This document shows, piece after piece, positions 47,661 through 56,913 of a DNA stretch of 64,000 nt; the stretch's first letter is position 1, and every line of letters starts with the position of its first letter. The position numbers were made by a program, and so were the translations under genes. A model generated the notes under the pieces. That model saw only the letters and a program-made list of their open reading frames with translations. It searched no databases and was not told the origin of the DNA. The stretch is from an uncultured Bryobacterales bacterium (GTDB taxonomy: Bacteria > Acidobacteriota > Terriglobia > Bryobacterales > UBA6623). The stretch is from assembly GCA_951813065.1 (NCBI GenBank), contig CATOTH010000002.1:496001-560000 (forward strand), in the 5' to 3' direction.

Positions 47661-49064
47661 ATGGCCGGGATCCTGCACTATGGCTCCTATGTTCCGTTTC
47701 GCCGTCTGGAGCGGTCTTCGTTGGCCGGAGGCGGGCGAGGGGAGAGAGCCGTGGCCAGCTTCGACGAAGATTCCACTTCGTTGGCTGTTGAGGCTGGACG
47801 TGAAGCGCTGAGAGGATGTGCCTCGCCCCCGGGCAGCTTGTTGGTCGCCTCGACTTCGCACCCGTACGCAGAGAAGCTGAACGCCTCCGCAGTGCATGCG
47901 GCTCTTGACTTGCCGCCTGCCGTTTGCAGCGCGGATCTGGCGTCATCGAGCCGCTCGGGCCTTGCCGCGCTGGCACTTGCTTCCGAGCTCTCGAAGAGCG
48001 CTCCCGTCCTGGCTTGTGCGGCCGACGTGGTTGTGGGAGCCCCATCCGGCCCGCGCGAGTCGGCCGGCGGCGACGCGGCTTGCGCGTTCCTGATCGGGGA
48101 CGAACCCGGTGCGGGCGCCGCGATCCTCGGCACGGCCTCGCAAACGGAGGAACTGCTCGACGCGTGGCGCGGACCCGAGCAGCAATTCGCCCGCCAATGG
48201 GAGGAGCGTTTCGTGGAACAGCGCCTCGTACCGGCGCTTGGCTCGGTGTTCGAACGCTGTCTGGAGCGGGCCGGTCTGGCGGTTTCCGACCTGACCGGAA
48301 TCGCCGTCGATACCGCGCATCCGCGAATCGCGGGTTCCTTTGCCAGCAATGCCGGGCTGCAACCCGGGCAGTTGGTTGACGATCTGGCAGCCAGCGTTGG
48401 CCGTGCGGGGGCCGCCAATGCCGGGTTGCTGCTCGCGCGCATGCTGGACTCGGCGCTGCCGGGCGACCGGATCGCCGTGCTGTCTGCCGCGGATGGAGCC
48501 GAGGCAGTAATCGTTGAGGTCACGAAGCAGATTGCGAAGGCCCGGCCACGGCGAAGCGTCGCCCAGTGGATCGAATCCAATCGCGGGGGGTTGCCGTACC
48601 AGACGTACCTCAAGTGGCGTGAGATTCTTCCGTTCGAACCGCCCCGCCGTCCCGACCCGCCTCGACCCGCGGCGCCACCAATGCAGCGGGCTGAGCGTTG
48701 GAAGTACGCCTTCGTTGGCTCGCGCTGCCTGGATTGCGGAGCGATCAACCTGCCTCCGCAGAGAGTCTGTGTCCAATGCGGAGCCGTTGACAGGATGGAC
48801 TCCGTGGCCTGCGCGGATGCCAAAGCGCGCGTGGCGACGTACACGGTGGACCACTTGGCATACTCCCTGCAGCAGCCCGTGATCGCGGCCGTTGTTGACT
48901 TCGACCAAGGCGGCCGCATCGCGTGCGAACTTGCCGATGTCGAACCGGACAAGGTGACGATCGGCCAAGAACTCGAAATGACATTTCGGAGGCTCTACAC
49001 AGCCGAGGGAGTACGGAATTACTTTTGGAAGGCGCGCCCACTGCGCGGACCGGAAACTCGCTAG
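47661..49064 (+). CDS. HMG-CoA synthase-like protein fused to a zinc-ribbon/OB-fold (DUF35) domain
   Basis: 467 residues. Positions 1-320 form a thiolase-superfamily fold like 3-hydroxy-3-methylglutaryl-CoA synthase (GILHYGSYVPFRRLER, GIAVDTAHPRIAGSFASNAGL). Positions 345-465 form a DUF35 domain: a zinc ribbon CLDCGAINLPPQRVCVQCG and an OB-fold AKARVATYTVDHLAYSLQQPV. Such fusions accompany SCP-x-like thiolases, and a thiolase gene lies 2.3 kb downstream. The nucleophilic Cys expected in the ACKAG-like motif appears to be Ser (S97 in SSSRSG), so the enzyme may lack condensing activity and act as an accessory or scaffold; the alignment should be checked. Confidence 0.75.
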   Translation: MAGILHYGSYVPFRRLERSSLAGGGRGERAVASFDEDSTSLAVEAGREALRGCASPPGSLLVASTSHPYAEKLNASAVHAALDLPPAVCSADLASSSRSGLAALALASELSKSAPVLACAADVVVGAPSGPRESAGGDAACAFLIGDEPGAGAAILGTASQTEELLDAWRGPEQQFARQWEERFVEQRLVPALGSVFERCLERAGLAVSDLTGIAVDTAHPRIAGSFASNAGLQPGQLVDDLAASVGRAGAANAGLLLARMLDSALPGDRIAVLSAADGAEAVIVEVTKQIAKARPRRSVAQWIESNRGGLPYQTYLKWREILPFEPPRRPDPPRPAAPPMQRAERWKYAFVGSRCLDCGAINLPPQRVCVQCGAVDRMDSVACADAKARVATYTVDHLAYSLQQPVIAAVVDFDQGGRIACELADVEPDKVTIGQELEMTFRRLYTAEGVRNYFWKARPLRGPETR

Positions 49065-49234
49065 GTCTCGCCGATTCCCGGCTTTCAACGCATCACTCCG
49101 GCTAGTGGCCTCCAACGCTCCGGCGCCGATTGCGCAGGCGCTGAGGCTCTCTGGAGGAGGTGAGAGCGCACCGAAACATTCTTCTGTTTATCGGGAACGA
49201 AGCGCTCTCCTTCGTTCGATCGGTCTTCTTGGCC

Positions 49235-49822
49235 TCACTCCTTCAAGACCATGTCGACACACATCACGGCGGCCAGAATCAAGGGCCGCACCGGGTCGTC
49301 TGCGGGAATCCAGTCGGATATCCGGAGCACGTAGTTGTCTGCACTCGTCAGGAGTTCCTTCCCAAGACCACTCCAATTCTTGCTGATCTTGGCAAGTTCC
49401 CGGTCTCCGACGACAAATCGAAAATTCCAACCGATCCAATTTCCTTCGAGTTGGCACAGCGGCTCCCTCCGCTTGCCTAACACCATGAACCTGCCGCCAA
49501 TCGAGAAGAACTTCTGCTCGAAGCCTCCAATGGTCTGACCCGTCTCGTCCATCACATCCACACTCGAAAGCCAGAAGGAGACCCCGCGACGTACATGGAC
49601 TACTGGCTCTCCGAGCGGAGTGCGGACTTCGATATCGAACGGTGTCCATCGTTTCCAATCGGTAAACCGGAGCACCTTCGTTACGATCCCCAACCGGTCT
49701 TCCCGGCAGTGCAGGATCTCCTCTCCAGTTTGGGGATCGAAGATGTCAAAGTTGTTGGCGGCCTTGAAGAGTCCGATGTGCTCCTTGACTAGGAACTGAT
49801 TGCGGCGCAGCACGGGATGCAT
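49235..49822 (-). CDS. Phospholipid scramblase-like (LURP-one fold) protein
   Basis: 195 residues. NQFLVKEHIGLFKAANNFDIFDPQTGEEILHCRE, FTPFDIEVRTPLG-like strands, GFEQKFFSIGGRFMVL and KISKNWSGLGKELLTSADNYVL are hallmarks of the scramblase/LURP-one-related tubby-like barrel. Bacterial members have no established activity. The last helix, PLILAAVMCVDMVLKE, is hydrophobic and may be buried in the barrel as in tubby proteins. It lies on the minus strand between the HMG-CoA-synthase-like gene and the thiolase gene. Confidence 0.82.
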   Translation of the reverse strand: MHPVLRRNQFLVKEHIGLFKAANNFDIFDPQTGEEILHCREDRLGIVTKVLRFTDWKRWTPFDIEVRTPLGEPVVHVRRGVSFWLSSVDVMDETGQTIGGFEQKFFSIGGRFMVLGKRREPLCQLEGNWIGWNFRFVVGDRELAKISKNWSGLGKELLTSADNYVLRISDWIPADDPVRPLILAAVMCVDMVLKE

Positions 49823-49963
49823 GGAAACCCTTTACCAGTTAATCCGCAACAGTCCGTGACCCCGCGGCCGTCGCGGCCAAATCCTTTCCAGTGTGCACCA
49901 TCACGGGTTCGTGGGATCCTTCGGCCGCGGCGGCGACAGGATCCTCCTATCCCACCCAGGGTG

Positions 49964-50734
49964 TCAAGGCTCTTGGGGCGATTGCGCCTCTGGACGCAAA
50001 GTAGCCGGGGTTCGAGCGGGCTGTTGAGACTTGTTGCGATGCAAGCGGTCCACTTGTTCGGCCGTTCGCGAAAGCTGATCCAGCGTCTCCTCAATCTGCC
50101 CCGCGATAGCACTCATGCTGTGTGTGAGTTCCAGGTGCGCGCGGACATCGGGATCGATCTCGATTGCACCGCGCATCCGCAGGAATTCCGCAACCCGCGG
50201 CCGATCGTACTTGTAGGACATGTACAGGGGAGTGATCCGGTGACCCTTCCTCCGCCTGTCCTTCCCCTCCCCTTTCTCCACCTCGACACGAGCACCGAAA
50301 TTGGCTAGAAACTTGACCACAGCGAGGTTCCCGGCGGCAGAAGCATAGTGCAGGGCCGTGTATCCCTCCGCATCGGCCAGATTCAAATCCGCTCCATACT
50401 TCAAGACCAACGGCTCCACCATATCGAAGGCATCCGCCGACTCGTCCTTGGCAGCCAGCCCCAAGGCCGTCATGCCGGTCGTCTCCTCGATCATGTCGAT
50501 GTCCTCGGTTAGCATCATCGCCACGAGCGCATGATCGTAGTGATTGCTCTTTAGCTCGAAATGCAGCTTGGAGTTATTGAATAACGCCTCCAGCCGCGCA
50601 GGGATGCGATTGTGCTCAACGCTTGTCTGCGCGTGAGACGATCCAACAACAAGAAAGGCCGCCCCGAGGGCGGCCATGAGAACGCCAGTCAAGAACTGCG
50701 GCGCGCTGGTGAAGCTTCGATCTCCGACTTGCAT
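49964..50734 (-). CDS. Secreted ankyrin-repeat protein
   Basis: 256 residues with an N-terminal signal or anchor (FLTGVLMAALGAAFLVVGSSHAQ). Two to three ankyrin repeats follow: TGMTALGLAAKDE...DMVEPLVLKYGADLN, EGYTALHYASAAGNLAVVKFLANFGARVE and ITPLYMSYKYDRPRVAEFLRMRGAIE. A C-terminal region is helical and ends in a Pro/Gln-rich tail. Ankyrin repeats mediate protein binding; the partner is unknown. A short basic insert (GEGKDRRRKG) separates repeats. Confidence 0.8.
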   Translation of the reverse strand: MQVGDRSFTSAPQFLTGVLMAALGAAFLVVGSSHAQTSVEHNRIPARLEALFNNSKLHFELKSNHYDHALVAMMLTEDIDMIEETTGMTALGLAAKDESADAFDMVEPLVLKYGADLNLADAEGYTALHYASAAGNLAVVKFLANFGARVEVEKGEGKDRRRKGHRITPLYMSYKYDRPRVAEFLRMRGAIEIDPDVRAHLELTHSMSAIAGQIEETLDQLSRTAEQVDRLHRNKSQQPARTPATLRPEAQSPQEP

Positions 50735-50861
50735 TGGAATGTCCCCTCCGGTGCGTCTCTTGCTTCCTTTCTTCCTCCGGTCTCAGTCCTCAATCCTGAT
50801 GATGGTTGATCGTCTTGCGGTTCGAATCCTACACCCCTCCGTGAGGGTTGTCAACAAGAAG

Positions 50862-51143
50862 TCAAGGAAGGCCAGAAAGACTCCTGGCGAATCCGACCGG
50901 CGTTCCCGCCGGCTCCCTCTCCATTCTCAGTTCCTCGCGGATCGCAAGAACCTCAATGTGGATTTCATGGAAGGACCGCCGGACATCGCCCAAGGCCAGA
51001 CGCCCCTCATCGACAATTCCCTCCAACTTGCCAAGCGTAGTCTTGATGTTCGATACTCCCTGCGCCGAGATTACGCTTGTTGAAGGCCACCGGAACCTCA
51101 AATCCAACGGACCCCCAAGCAATCTCCGTTCGACGATCGGCAC
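50862..51143 (-). CDS. Possible small helical protein, low confidence
   Basis: A 93-codon frame upstream of the ankyrin gene on the same strand. The middle section NIKTTLGKLEGIVDEGRLAL...RRSFHEIHIEVLAIREELRME has a heptad-like pattern suggestive of a coiled coil, but the N-terminal third does not look coding and there is no clear Shine-Dalgarno. It may be a real short gene starting at an internal codon, or a chance frame. The remaining bases between 50735 and 51319 hold nothing else I can name. Confidence 0.25.
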   Translation of the reverse strand: MPIVERRLLGGPLDLRFRWPSTSVISAQGVSNIKTTLGKLEGIVDEGRLALGDVRRSFHEIHIEVLAIREELRMEREPAGTPVGFARSLSGLP

Positions 51144-51289
51144 GAGCGATCGAACTGCCCAATCACCGCTCGTCTACCGGATCCAAGCCTGGAAAAGGGG
51201 CATCGGCTCCAGCTATGATTCGGAGCGTGGCTGCCGGGCCCTCGCTTCGTCCAGTACGGCCCGCGCCATTGAGGGCGCGGCAGCTGGCA

Positions 51290-51308
51290 TAGAATCGAAC
51301 GCAGGAGG
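51290..51308 (+). promoter_or_regulatory. Candidate -10 element and ribosome binding site of the thiolase gene
   Basis: TAGAAT at 51290-51295 is a good -10 hexamer, with TTGAGG at 51269-51274 as a possible -35 at a short 15-base spacing. AGGAGG at 51303-51308 is a strong Shine-Dalgarno about 11 bases before the ATG at 51320. Confidence 0.4.
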
Positions 51309-51319
51309 TACTTCAACTG

Positions 51320-52501
51320 ATGGCAAGCAGAGGAATCCGCGACCGAGTCGCCATTGTTGGCATGGGTTGCACCCGCTTCGGGGAGCATTGGGACCGCGGG
51401 GCGAGCGACCTGCTCGTCGAAGCTGCCTTGGAGGCTTGCGAGTCCGCGAGGATCGAGAAAGCAGCGATTGACGCTTACTGGATGGGCACGCTGACGAGCG
51501 GGCAGTCGGGCCTGATCCTTTCCGAGCCTCTCAAGACCGGCTACCGGCCCATCACCCGGGTGGAGAACTTCTGCGCAACAGGCAGCGAGGCGCTCCGCAA
51601 TGCCGCCTACGCCGTCGCCTGCGGGGCCTACGACCTCGTGATGGCGATCGGCGTCGAGAAGCTCAAGGATTCGGGGTACTCCGGCCTGGCCTCCGCCGGC
51701 AGCTCGCCCACCGATGGCACCCAATCTTCCATGACGGCTCCCGCGACGTTTTCCTTGCTCGCGCCGGCCTATTCGAAGAAGTACGGCCTGGACGAGGGGA
51801 CACTGCGCCAGGTGCTGACGCGAATTGCCTGCAAGAACCACGCCAACGGGGCGCGGAACCCGAAGGCACAGTTCCAGCGGGCGGTGCCGGCGGAGAAAAT
51901 CGAGAGTGCGCCCAAAGTGGCCGGGATGCTGGGAGTGTTCGACTGTTCCGGTGTCAGCGACGGTGCGGCGGCAGCGATCCTGTGCCGGGCCGAGGACGCC
52001 CACAAGTACACCGACACGCCGCTCCTGATCAAGGCGCTCTCCTTCATCGCCGGCCCGGCGGACGGGGCGAAACGGCAAGACTACGACTACACCACCTTTC
52101 CGGAGGTGGTCGCGACCGCGGCCGATGCCTACCAGCAAGCGGGAGTGCGCGATCCCCGCGAAGAGATCTCGCTTGCCGAGGTCCACGACTGCTTTACCCC
52201 GACCGAACTGGTCCTGATGGAGGACCTTGGATTCTCGCGCCGCGGCAACGCCTGGCGCGACACACTTGACGGCCGGTTCGAGATCAGTGGCGCGCAGCCG
52301 GTCAATCCCGACGGCGGCCTGAAGAGCTTCGGACATCCCATCGGGGCCAGTGGGCTACGGATGATGTACGAGATGTGGTTGCAGTTCCGGGGCCAGGCCG
52401 GTGATCGGCAGGTGTCGGCCCCGCGCCTGGGCTTGACGCACAATCTGGGTGGAGCGCCGGGTCGCTGCGTCAGCTTTGTGTCCGTCGTCGGGGCAAACTA
52501 G
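51320..52501 (+). CDS. Thiolase family acetyl-CoA acyltransferase (SCP-x type)
   Basis: 393 residues of the non-canonical thiolase class found with DUF35 partners. The nucleophilic Cys is C85 in ENFCATGSEALRNAAYAVACG. The second half shows EVHDCFTPTELVLMEDLGF and GGLKSFGHPIGASGLRMMYEM, with the catalytic His, and the C-terminal LGLTHNLGGAPGRCVSFVS. These enzymes cleave or form beta-ketoacyl-CoA. The family usually works with a separate DUF35/OB protein; here that domain is fused to the HMG-CoA-synthase-like protein upstream. A functional link between the two is inferred. Confidence 0.9.
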   Translation: MASRGIRDRVAIVGMGCTRFGEHWDRGASDLLVEAALEACESARIEKAAIDAYWMGTLTSGQSGLILSEPLKTGYRPITRVENFCATGSEALRNAAYAVACGAYDLVMAIGVEKLKDSGYSGLASAGSSPTDGTQSSMTAPATFSLLAPAYSKKYGLDEGTLRQVLTRIACKNHANGARNPKAQFQRAVPAEKIESAPKVAGMLGVFDCSGVSDGAAAAILCRAEDAHKYTDTPLLIKALSFIAGPADGAKRQDYDYTTFPEVVATAADAYQQAGVRDPREEISLAEVHDCFTPTELVLMEDLGFSRRGNAWRDTLDGRFEISGAQPVNPDGGLKSFGHPIGASGLRMMYEMWLQFRGQAGDRQVSAPRLGLTHNLGGAPGRCVSFVSVVGAN

Positions 52502-52608
52502 CCCGGAAGTCGGCCTGAGTCGTCGCGCGAAGCGGCAATCTGACCCGCGAACCGCCGCCGGGAATCCAACCATGAAACCGGCATTGCTGTGGTAAAATCA
52601 GACGTGTC

Positions 52609-52815
52609 ATGGCGATCCCGAACGCTAGGAAGTATTCGATCTACCATCCGGAAACCGGCGACCGCGCGACTGTAGTGGCCGTTCTCCCGAAGGGCGCGGA
52701 TGTCCCCGCGTATCTCGCGGACGCCACCAAGCGCTTCGACTGGAAGGCGTGGGATGATCAGAAGGCATCGCTGAAGAAAATCCGCGTCGGTCAGCAGAAG
52801 CAGAGAAAACGCTAG
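52609..52815 (+). CDS. Small basic hypothetical protein
   Basis: 68 residues, MAIPNARKYSIYHPETGDRATVV and following, with a strongly basic C-terminus (KKIRVGQQKQRKR). I recognise no family. A TAAAAT hexamer at 52593-52598 lies 10 bases before the ATG and there is no Shine-Dalgarno, which would fit a leaderless or nearly leaderless transcript. The basic tail could bind nucleic acid. Confidence 0.5.
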   Translation: MAIPNARKYSIYHPETGDRATVVAVLPKGADVPAYLADATKRFDWKAWDDQKASLKKIRVGQQKQRKR

Positions 52816-52909
52816 CGGGCGTCTCGTTCCTGCCTGACGGCCTGGCCGAAACGTCGGTGTACGCCTACCCCGCAACCAAACGTTGCGTACTTACGCCTTT
52901 GCTCTTTCC

Positions 52910-54301
52910 ATGACGAGCATTCAGCTGCGAGCGTCGAAAATCGCCGCCTACCTCTCTTTAAGCCTGGCCGCGCCGCTGTTCGCGCAGCCCAGCGAGGCGA
53001 CCGAGCGGCTCCGCGAACGCAACAAGATGTTCGCCCCGAGCGTCATCAAGGTTGCCGAGAACGTCTACACCGCGATCGGCTACCAAGTCTCCGCAAACTC
53101 CATGATCGTCGGCGATGACGGCATCATCATCGTCGACCCCGGCCAGTTGCCGGCCGCTGCTGCCAAGGTGCGGGAAGCATTCGAGGAGATCACCTCTTTG
53201 CCCGTCCGCGCGATCATTTACACTCACGGCCACGGCGACCACACCAACGGCGCCCCGGCGTTCTTCGAGCCCGGGCACGGCATCGAGGTATGGGCGCGCG
53301 AAAACTACGGCTCCGAGACGAGCGCGGTGCAGCGCAAGGGACTCGGCGGAGGCCTGCGGGCATCGAACACTCAGGGTTTCGACCTTCCGCCCGAGCAGCG
53401 GCTCGGGATTGGCATCGCGATCCCGCCCGACCGCCGACCGGCCGGGAACATGATGCAGGACGGGACCCGGCCCCGCGCTGCACGACCCATGCGTGTCCAG
53501 CCGACGCACCGGTTCTCCGAGGATCGCCGGGCTCTCGTGATCGCGGGTGTCGAGCTGGAATTGGTCGCGGCCCCGGGCGAAACCGCCGACCAGTTGTATG
53601 TCTGGCTGCCCGGTCAGAGGGTCGTCTTCGCCGGTGACAACTTCTATCAGTCCTGGCCCAACGTGTACCCGCTCCGTGGCACGGCGCGACGATCCCTTCG
53701 CGACTGGATCGAGAGCATCGACAAGATGGTCGGCCAGGATCCTCTGCACGTTGTGGGCGGGCATACCGCGCCCATCCTCGACGACGCCAAGGCAGTGCTG
53801 ACCAATTACCGTGACGCGATGCAGTGGGTCCTGGACCGCACCCTGGAAGGGCTGCGGCAGTTCATGACGCCGGACGAACTCGTCGAGTACACCCGGCTGC
53901 CCGCGCGTTTCGCGAGCCTCGACTACCTCGCCGACTACTACGGCACCGTGGAGGGGACCGTCCGTGACCTGTACGCGCAGGACCTGGGCTGGTTCGACGG
54001 CGATCCGCTCACGCTTCATCGCGAGAGCCCCCGCAAGCAGTCCGAGCGCATCGCGGACCTAGCCGGTGGCGTGGATGCCCTGGTCGACAAGGCGCGCCAG
54101 GCCATGGATGCGGATGACCCCGTTGGCGCCGCGCAATTGCTCAGGCATGTCATCCGGCTCCGTCCCGAGGACCGGGAACCTAAGCGGATGATGGCCGACG
54201 CGCTGGCGATCGTCGCGGAGCGGACTCTTAACGGCCCGGTCCGGAACTACACCTACTCGTATTCCAACCGCTATCGCCGGGAAGCTGGGGAAGCGCGCTA
54301 G
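52910..54301 (+). CDS. Secreted metallo-beta-lactamase-fold hydrolase (alkylsulfatase-like)
   Basis: 463 residues with a signal peptide (ending LAAPLFAQ). The metal site is THGHGDHTNG (HxHxDH), with a later GETADQLYVWLPGQRVVFAGDNFYQSWPNVYPLRG and VVGGHTAPI supplying further ligands. The NVYTAIGYQVSANSMIVGDDGIIIVDPG N-terminus and the helical domain after position 310 resemble alkyl/aryl sulfatases of the SDS hydrolase type, which hydrolyse sulfate esters. The substrate is not certain. The ATG at 52910 is preferred over a TTG at 52883. Its stop shares a CTAG palindrome with the convergent HEAT gene. Confidence 0.85.
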   Translation: MTSIQLRASKIAAYLSLSLAAPLFAQPSEATERLRERNKMFAPSVIKVAENVYTAIGYQVSANSMIVGDDGIIIVDPGQLPAAAAKVREAFEEITSLPVRAIIYTHGHGDHTNGAPAFFEPGHGIEVWARENYGSETSAVQRKGLGGGLRASNTQGFDLPPEQRLGIGIAIPPDRRPAGNMMQDGTRPRAARPMRVQPTHRFSEDRRALVIAGVELELVAAPGETADQLYVWLPGQRVVFAGDNFYQSWPNVYPLRGTARRSLRDWIESIDKMVGQDPLHVVGGHTAPILDDAKAVLTNYRDAMQWVLDRTLEGLRQFMTPDELVEYTRLPARFASLDYLADYYGTVEGTVRDLYAQDLGWFDGDPLTLHRESPRKQSERIADLAGGVDALVDKARQAMDADDPVGAAQLLRHVIRLRPEDREPKRMMADALAIVAERTLNGPVRNYTYSYSNRYRREAGEAR

Positions 54302-55608
54302 GCGCCCGGGCTCAGCCGCGCCTGCAACACCCGCTGGGCTTCGATCGCCGCGGCGGCTACCTCGTCGTTGCGGTCCTCGGTCAGGTTCCGCAAGTGCGAC
54401 AGGCTCTCCTCGTCGCCACTTTGGGAGAGCACGTAGGCCAAGTGCCTTCTCTGCGATTCGGAGCCGGTCGCCAGCGGTACGTAGAGCCGCTTCAACACTT
54501 CCGGATTCCTTGAGACCTCGACCAGGAATGGCCGCGCCTCCAGACGATGGAACCTCGACTTGAGGCCTTCCACGAGCAGGTCAAGCCTCACCAAGTTGCC
54601 GAGAGTCACCGCGGCGAAAGCTAGCGAAAGCTTCACCGACGTGGCTTTCTCGTTCACGAGCTGGGCGTCGATCAATCGCTCGTCGCCGTCCGTGCCGAGC
54701 CGTCCCACGCCTTCCGCTGCGGCCGCGCGCAAGCTCTTGTTCGAGTGCGAGAGAAACGTCAGGAACAGATCGCGCTGGCCGTTGTTCGGGATCTTCGCCA
54801 GCGACACCAATGCCTGTACGCGGGTCTGCTCGCGGTCACTCGTACGGATGATCTCGACGAGGTCCGGCACGGCCTCCGGCGTGCGCAGCTGGCCCACTGT
54901 CACGATCACGGCCTCCCGCACCTTGGGATCAAGATCCCGCAGGAGAAACACGATGTCCGGCCCGATCGACTGGTCCCTCAGCTTCTTGGCCGCGAGCACG
55001 CTCTCCAGGATGATCGTCGAGTTCCTCGATCGGATTCCGGAGCGCAAGGCGTCCAGCGCCCCGCGTCCCTGCAAGATGCCGATCGCGCGGGCGGCATTCG
55101 CCCGGCATTCGTTGCTGCGGCCGTTGCGGAGCACTTCGCCGAGAGCCCCGATCACTTCTGGGTTGACTTCGACATAAGCGGCCAGCACCACCGGATTGGG
55201 CTTTGTGAAACGATCTCTGAGCGACGATCCGAACGACGTGATCGACGCGACCCTGCCCAGCTTCACGTAGCCCGGCATGTAGAAGTCCACCAGTCCGTCT
55301 ACGGCCAGGGACTGCACTCGCGGCGAAGGGTCCTCGGTCGCCCCGATGAGCAGCGGCTGCGCGTCGATCGAGCGCACCCTGATCAGGGCCACGATCGCCG
55401 CGGCGCGGACCTCCTCGGAGTCGTCTTGCAGCAGCGGGGCCAGCAGGGCCACGTGACGGAATCCGTTCTCGGCCGCGGCAAGCTCACGGGTTGCGCGGAT
55501 GCGCTTACGTGGGTCGGAATCGGAAAGCCCTGCTTCCCACGATTCCTGCGCGCCCGCAGCAACCGCAACCAGTAACAAACACTTGACGGCCTTTTGCAAA
55601 GCGCTCAT
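54298..55608 (-). CDS. Secreted HEAT-repeat protein
   Basis: 436 residues from the ATG at 55608, which has a GAGG ribosome-binding site. A signal peptide (MSALQKAVKCLLLVAVAAGAQ) is followed by about nine HEAT-like helical repeats, e.g. SEEVRAAAIVALIRVRSIDAQPLL, PSPRVQSLAVDGLVDF, DPKVREAVIVTVGQLRTPEAVPDLVEII, LRAAAAEGVGRLG. HEAT arrays are protein-binding scaffolds; partners are unknown. It lies directly upstream of nothing on its own strand except mqnD, whose stop is 40 bases away. Confidence 0.8.
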   Translation of the reverse strand: MSALQKAVKCLLLVAVAAGAQESWEAGLSDSDPRKRIRATRELAAAENGFRHVALLAPLLQDDSEEVRAAAIVALIRVRSIDAQPLLIGATEDPSPRVQSLAVDGLVDFYMPGYVKLGRVASITSFGSSLRDRFTKPNPVVLAAYVEVNPEVIGALGEVLRNGRSNECRANAARAIGILQGRGALDALRSGIRSRNSTIILESVLAAKKLRDQSIGPDIVFLLRDLDPKVREAVIVTVGQLRTPEAVPDLVEIIRTSDREQTRVQALVSLAKIPNNGQRDLFLTFLSHSNKSLRAAAAEGVGRLGTDGDERLIDAQLVNEKATSVKLSLAFAAVTLGNLVRLDLLVEGLKSRFHRLEARPFLVEVSRNPEVLKRLYVPLATGSESQRRHLAYVLSQSGDEESLSHLRNLTEDRNDEVAAAAIEAQRVLQARLSPGA

Positions 55609-55648
55609 CGTATCCTCGCAAGGCGGCGTTCCGCCCGTCCTGCTGGCG

Positions 55649-56485
55649 TTACACGTATTCGAGCTGGACACTGCGTGGGATCAAGCCAGCCGAGAATCCC
55701 ATGTCGAGCAGTTTCTGGCCCGCTTCGAGCACCTCTTGAGCCATGTCTGTCGTGTGGTCGTTGACATACATGCCGACGAAACGGTCCGCCAATCCAGTCT
55801 CCAGGCCCCGCGAGAATTGCATCGCATACTCCAGGGCTTCGTCGCGGTGGTCGAGGGAGTACTGGATCGTCTCGGACAGTTTCCGGCGCGCCTCGACCTG
55901 AATCGCGCTCGGCAAGCTGCGCATGATGCAGTTGCAACCGAGAGGAAGGGGCAGCCCTTGGGTTCGCTTCCACCATTCGCCAAGGTCGACCACGCTCCTC
56001 AAACCCATGTCCGCGAATGTCAACTGGCCTTCGTGGATCACCACGCCCGCCTCGACATCGCCGGTCGCCACGGATTCGAGGATCTCGTCGAACTCGCAGA
56101 CGACCGGTTCGATGTCGGGCTCGTAGAGCTTCAAGGCGAGGTAGGCCGTGGTTAGCAGCCCCGGAACCGCGACGCGCTTTCCCGCCAGGTCGCCCGGCGC
56201 CAGATCGCCAACGGCAACCACGATCGGCCCGTAACCGTCTCCAACGCTCGATCCAGCGGCCGTCAGAAGGTATTTGTCGGCGACATACGGATAGGCGTGA
56301 TAGGAAATCGCGGTCATGTCGTAGACCCCGTTCCGGGCGTCCTGGTTGAGCGACTGGATGTCCTTGAGGACGTGCTTGAACTCGAGCAGGTCCGACTGCA
56401 CCTTGCCCGTTGCCAAGGCGTAGAACATGAATGCGTCGTCGGCATCCGGACTGTGGGCGATCGTGAATGCGCGCTTTTCCGCCAT
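55649..56485 (-). CDS. mqnD: 1,4-dihydroxy-6-naphthoate synthase-like MqnD
   Basis: MqnD converts cyclic dehypoxanthinyl futalosine to 1,4-dihydroxy-6-naphthoate in the futalosine pathway. From the ATG at 56485 the protein has 278 residues and starts with the signature IAHSPDADDAFMFYALATGKV. YDMTAISYHAYPYVADKYLLTAAGSSVGDGYGPIVVA and VVIHEGQLTFADMGL (the conserved HEGQ/T region) also match. The longer upstream frame is not supported. The gene belongs with mqnA-mqnC functionally but lies about 40 kb away on the other strand, just before the HEAT gene. Confidence 0.9.
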   Translation of the reverse strand: MAEKRAFTIAHSPDADDAFMFYALATGKVQSDLLEFKHVLKDIQSLNQDARNGVYDMTAISYHAYPYVADKYLLTAAGSSVGDGYGPIVVAVGDLAPGDLAGKRVAVPGLLTTAYLALKLYEPDIEPVVCEFDEILESVATGDVEAGVVIHEGQLTFADMGLRSVVDLGEWWKRTQGLPLPLGCNCIMRSLPSAIQVEARRKLSETIQYSLDHRDEALEYAMQFSRGLETGLADRFVGMYVNDHTTDMAQEVLEAGQKLLDMGFSAGLIPRSVQLEYV

Positions 56486-56913
56486 GCGGTTGCTAGTCTC
56501 AGAGTAACAAATGGATTTTTGCCCTCCGCCAGCGGATCTAGCGACCGGACATAGTCGACGCAGGAGGTTTCGAGCCAATGGTGGGCTGCGGCTCACATTC
56601 GGTCTTGATGGTGCCGGATGGGCCTCCCGGAGACTGGGGGGCGAGAGGAGGGCGCACCAGCGCAGCACGACAGACGCGCGCATCGGCTGGAACCAGGTTG
56701 GGCCGTACGGCCAGGGTTGCCATTCCGGTCAGGGCGTTGCGAAGGGGTGCCATTCCGCCAGGGTTGGCAAGACGGATCAGCGGCGACCAGCGGGCAGGCT
56801 TCGGGCTGCGCCCAGGGATTTCCCGACGTAGCCCGCCTGCGGCCCGGCCGAGAGGATTCCCGACCCACGACAGTGCCTCCGGGAGAGTGTTCTGCGCTCC
56901 CCCTGACGGTCCC
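56486..56913. other. Start of the accessory region, no intact gene
   Basis: About 430 bases of non-coding or decayed sequence between mqnD and an IS4-type fragment. Open frames on both strands show no family motifs. Confidence 0.4.
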
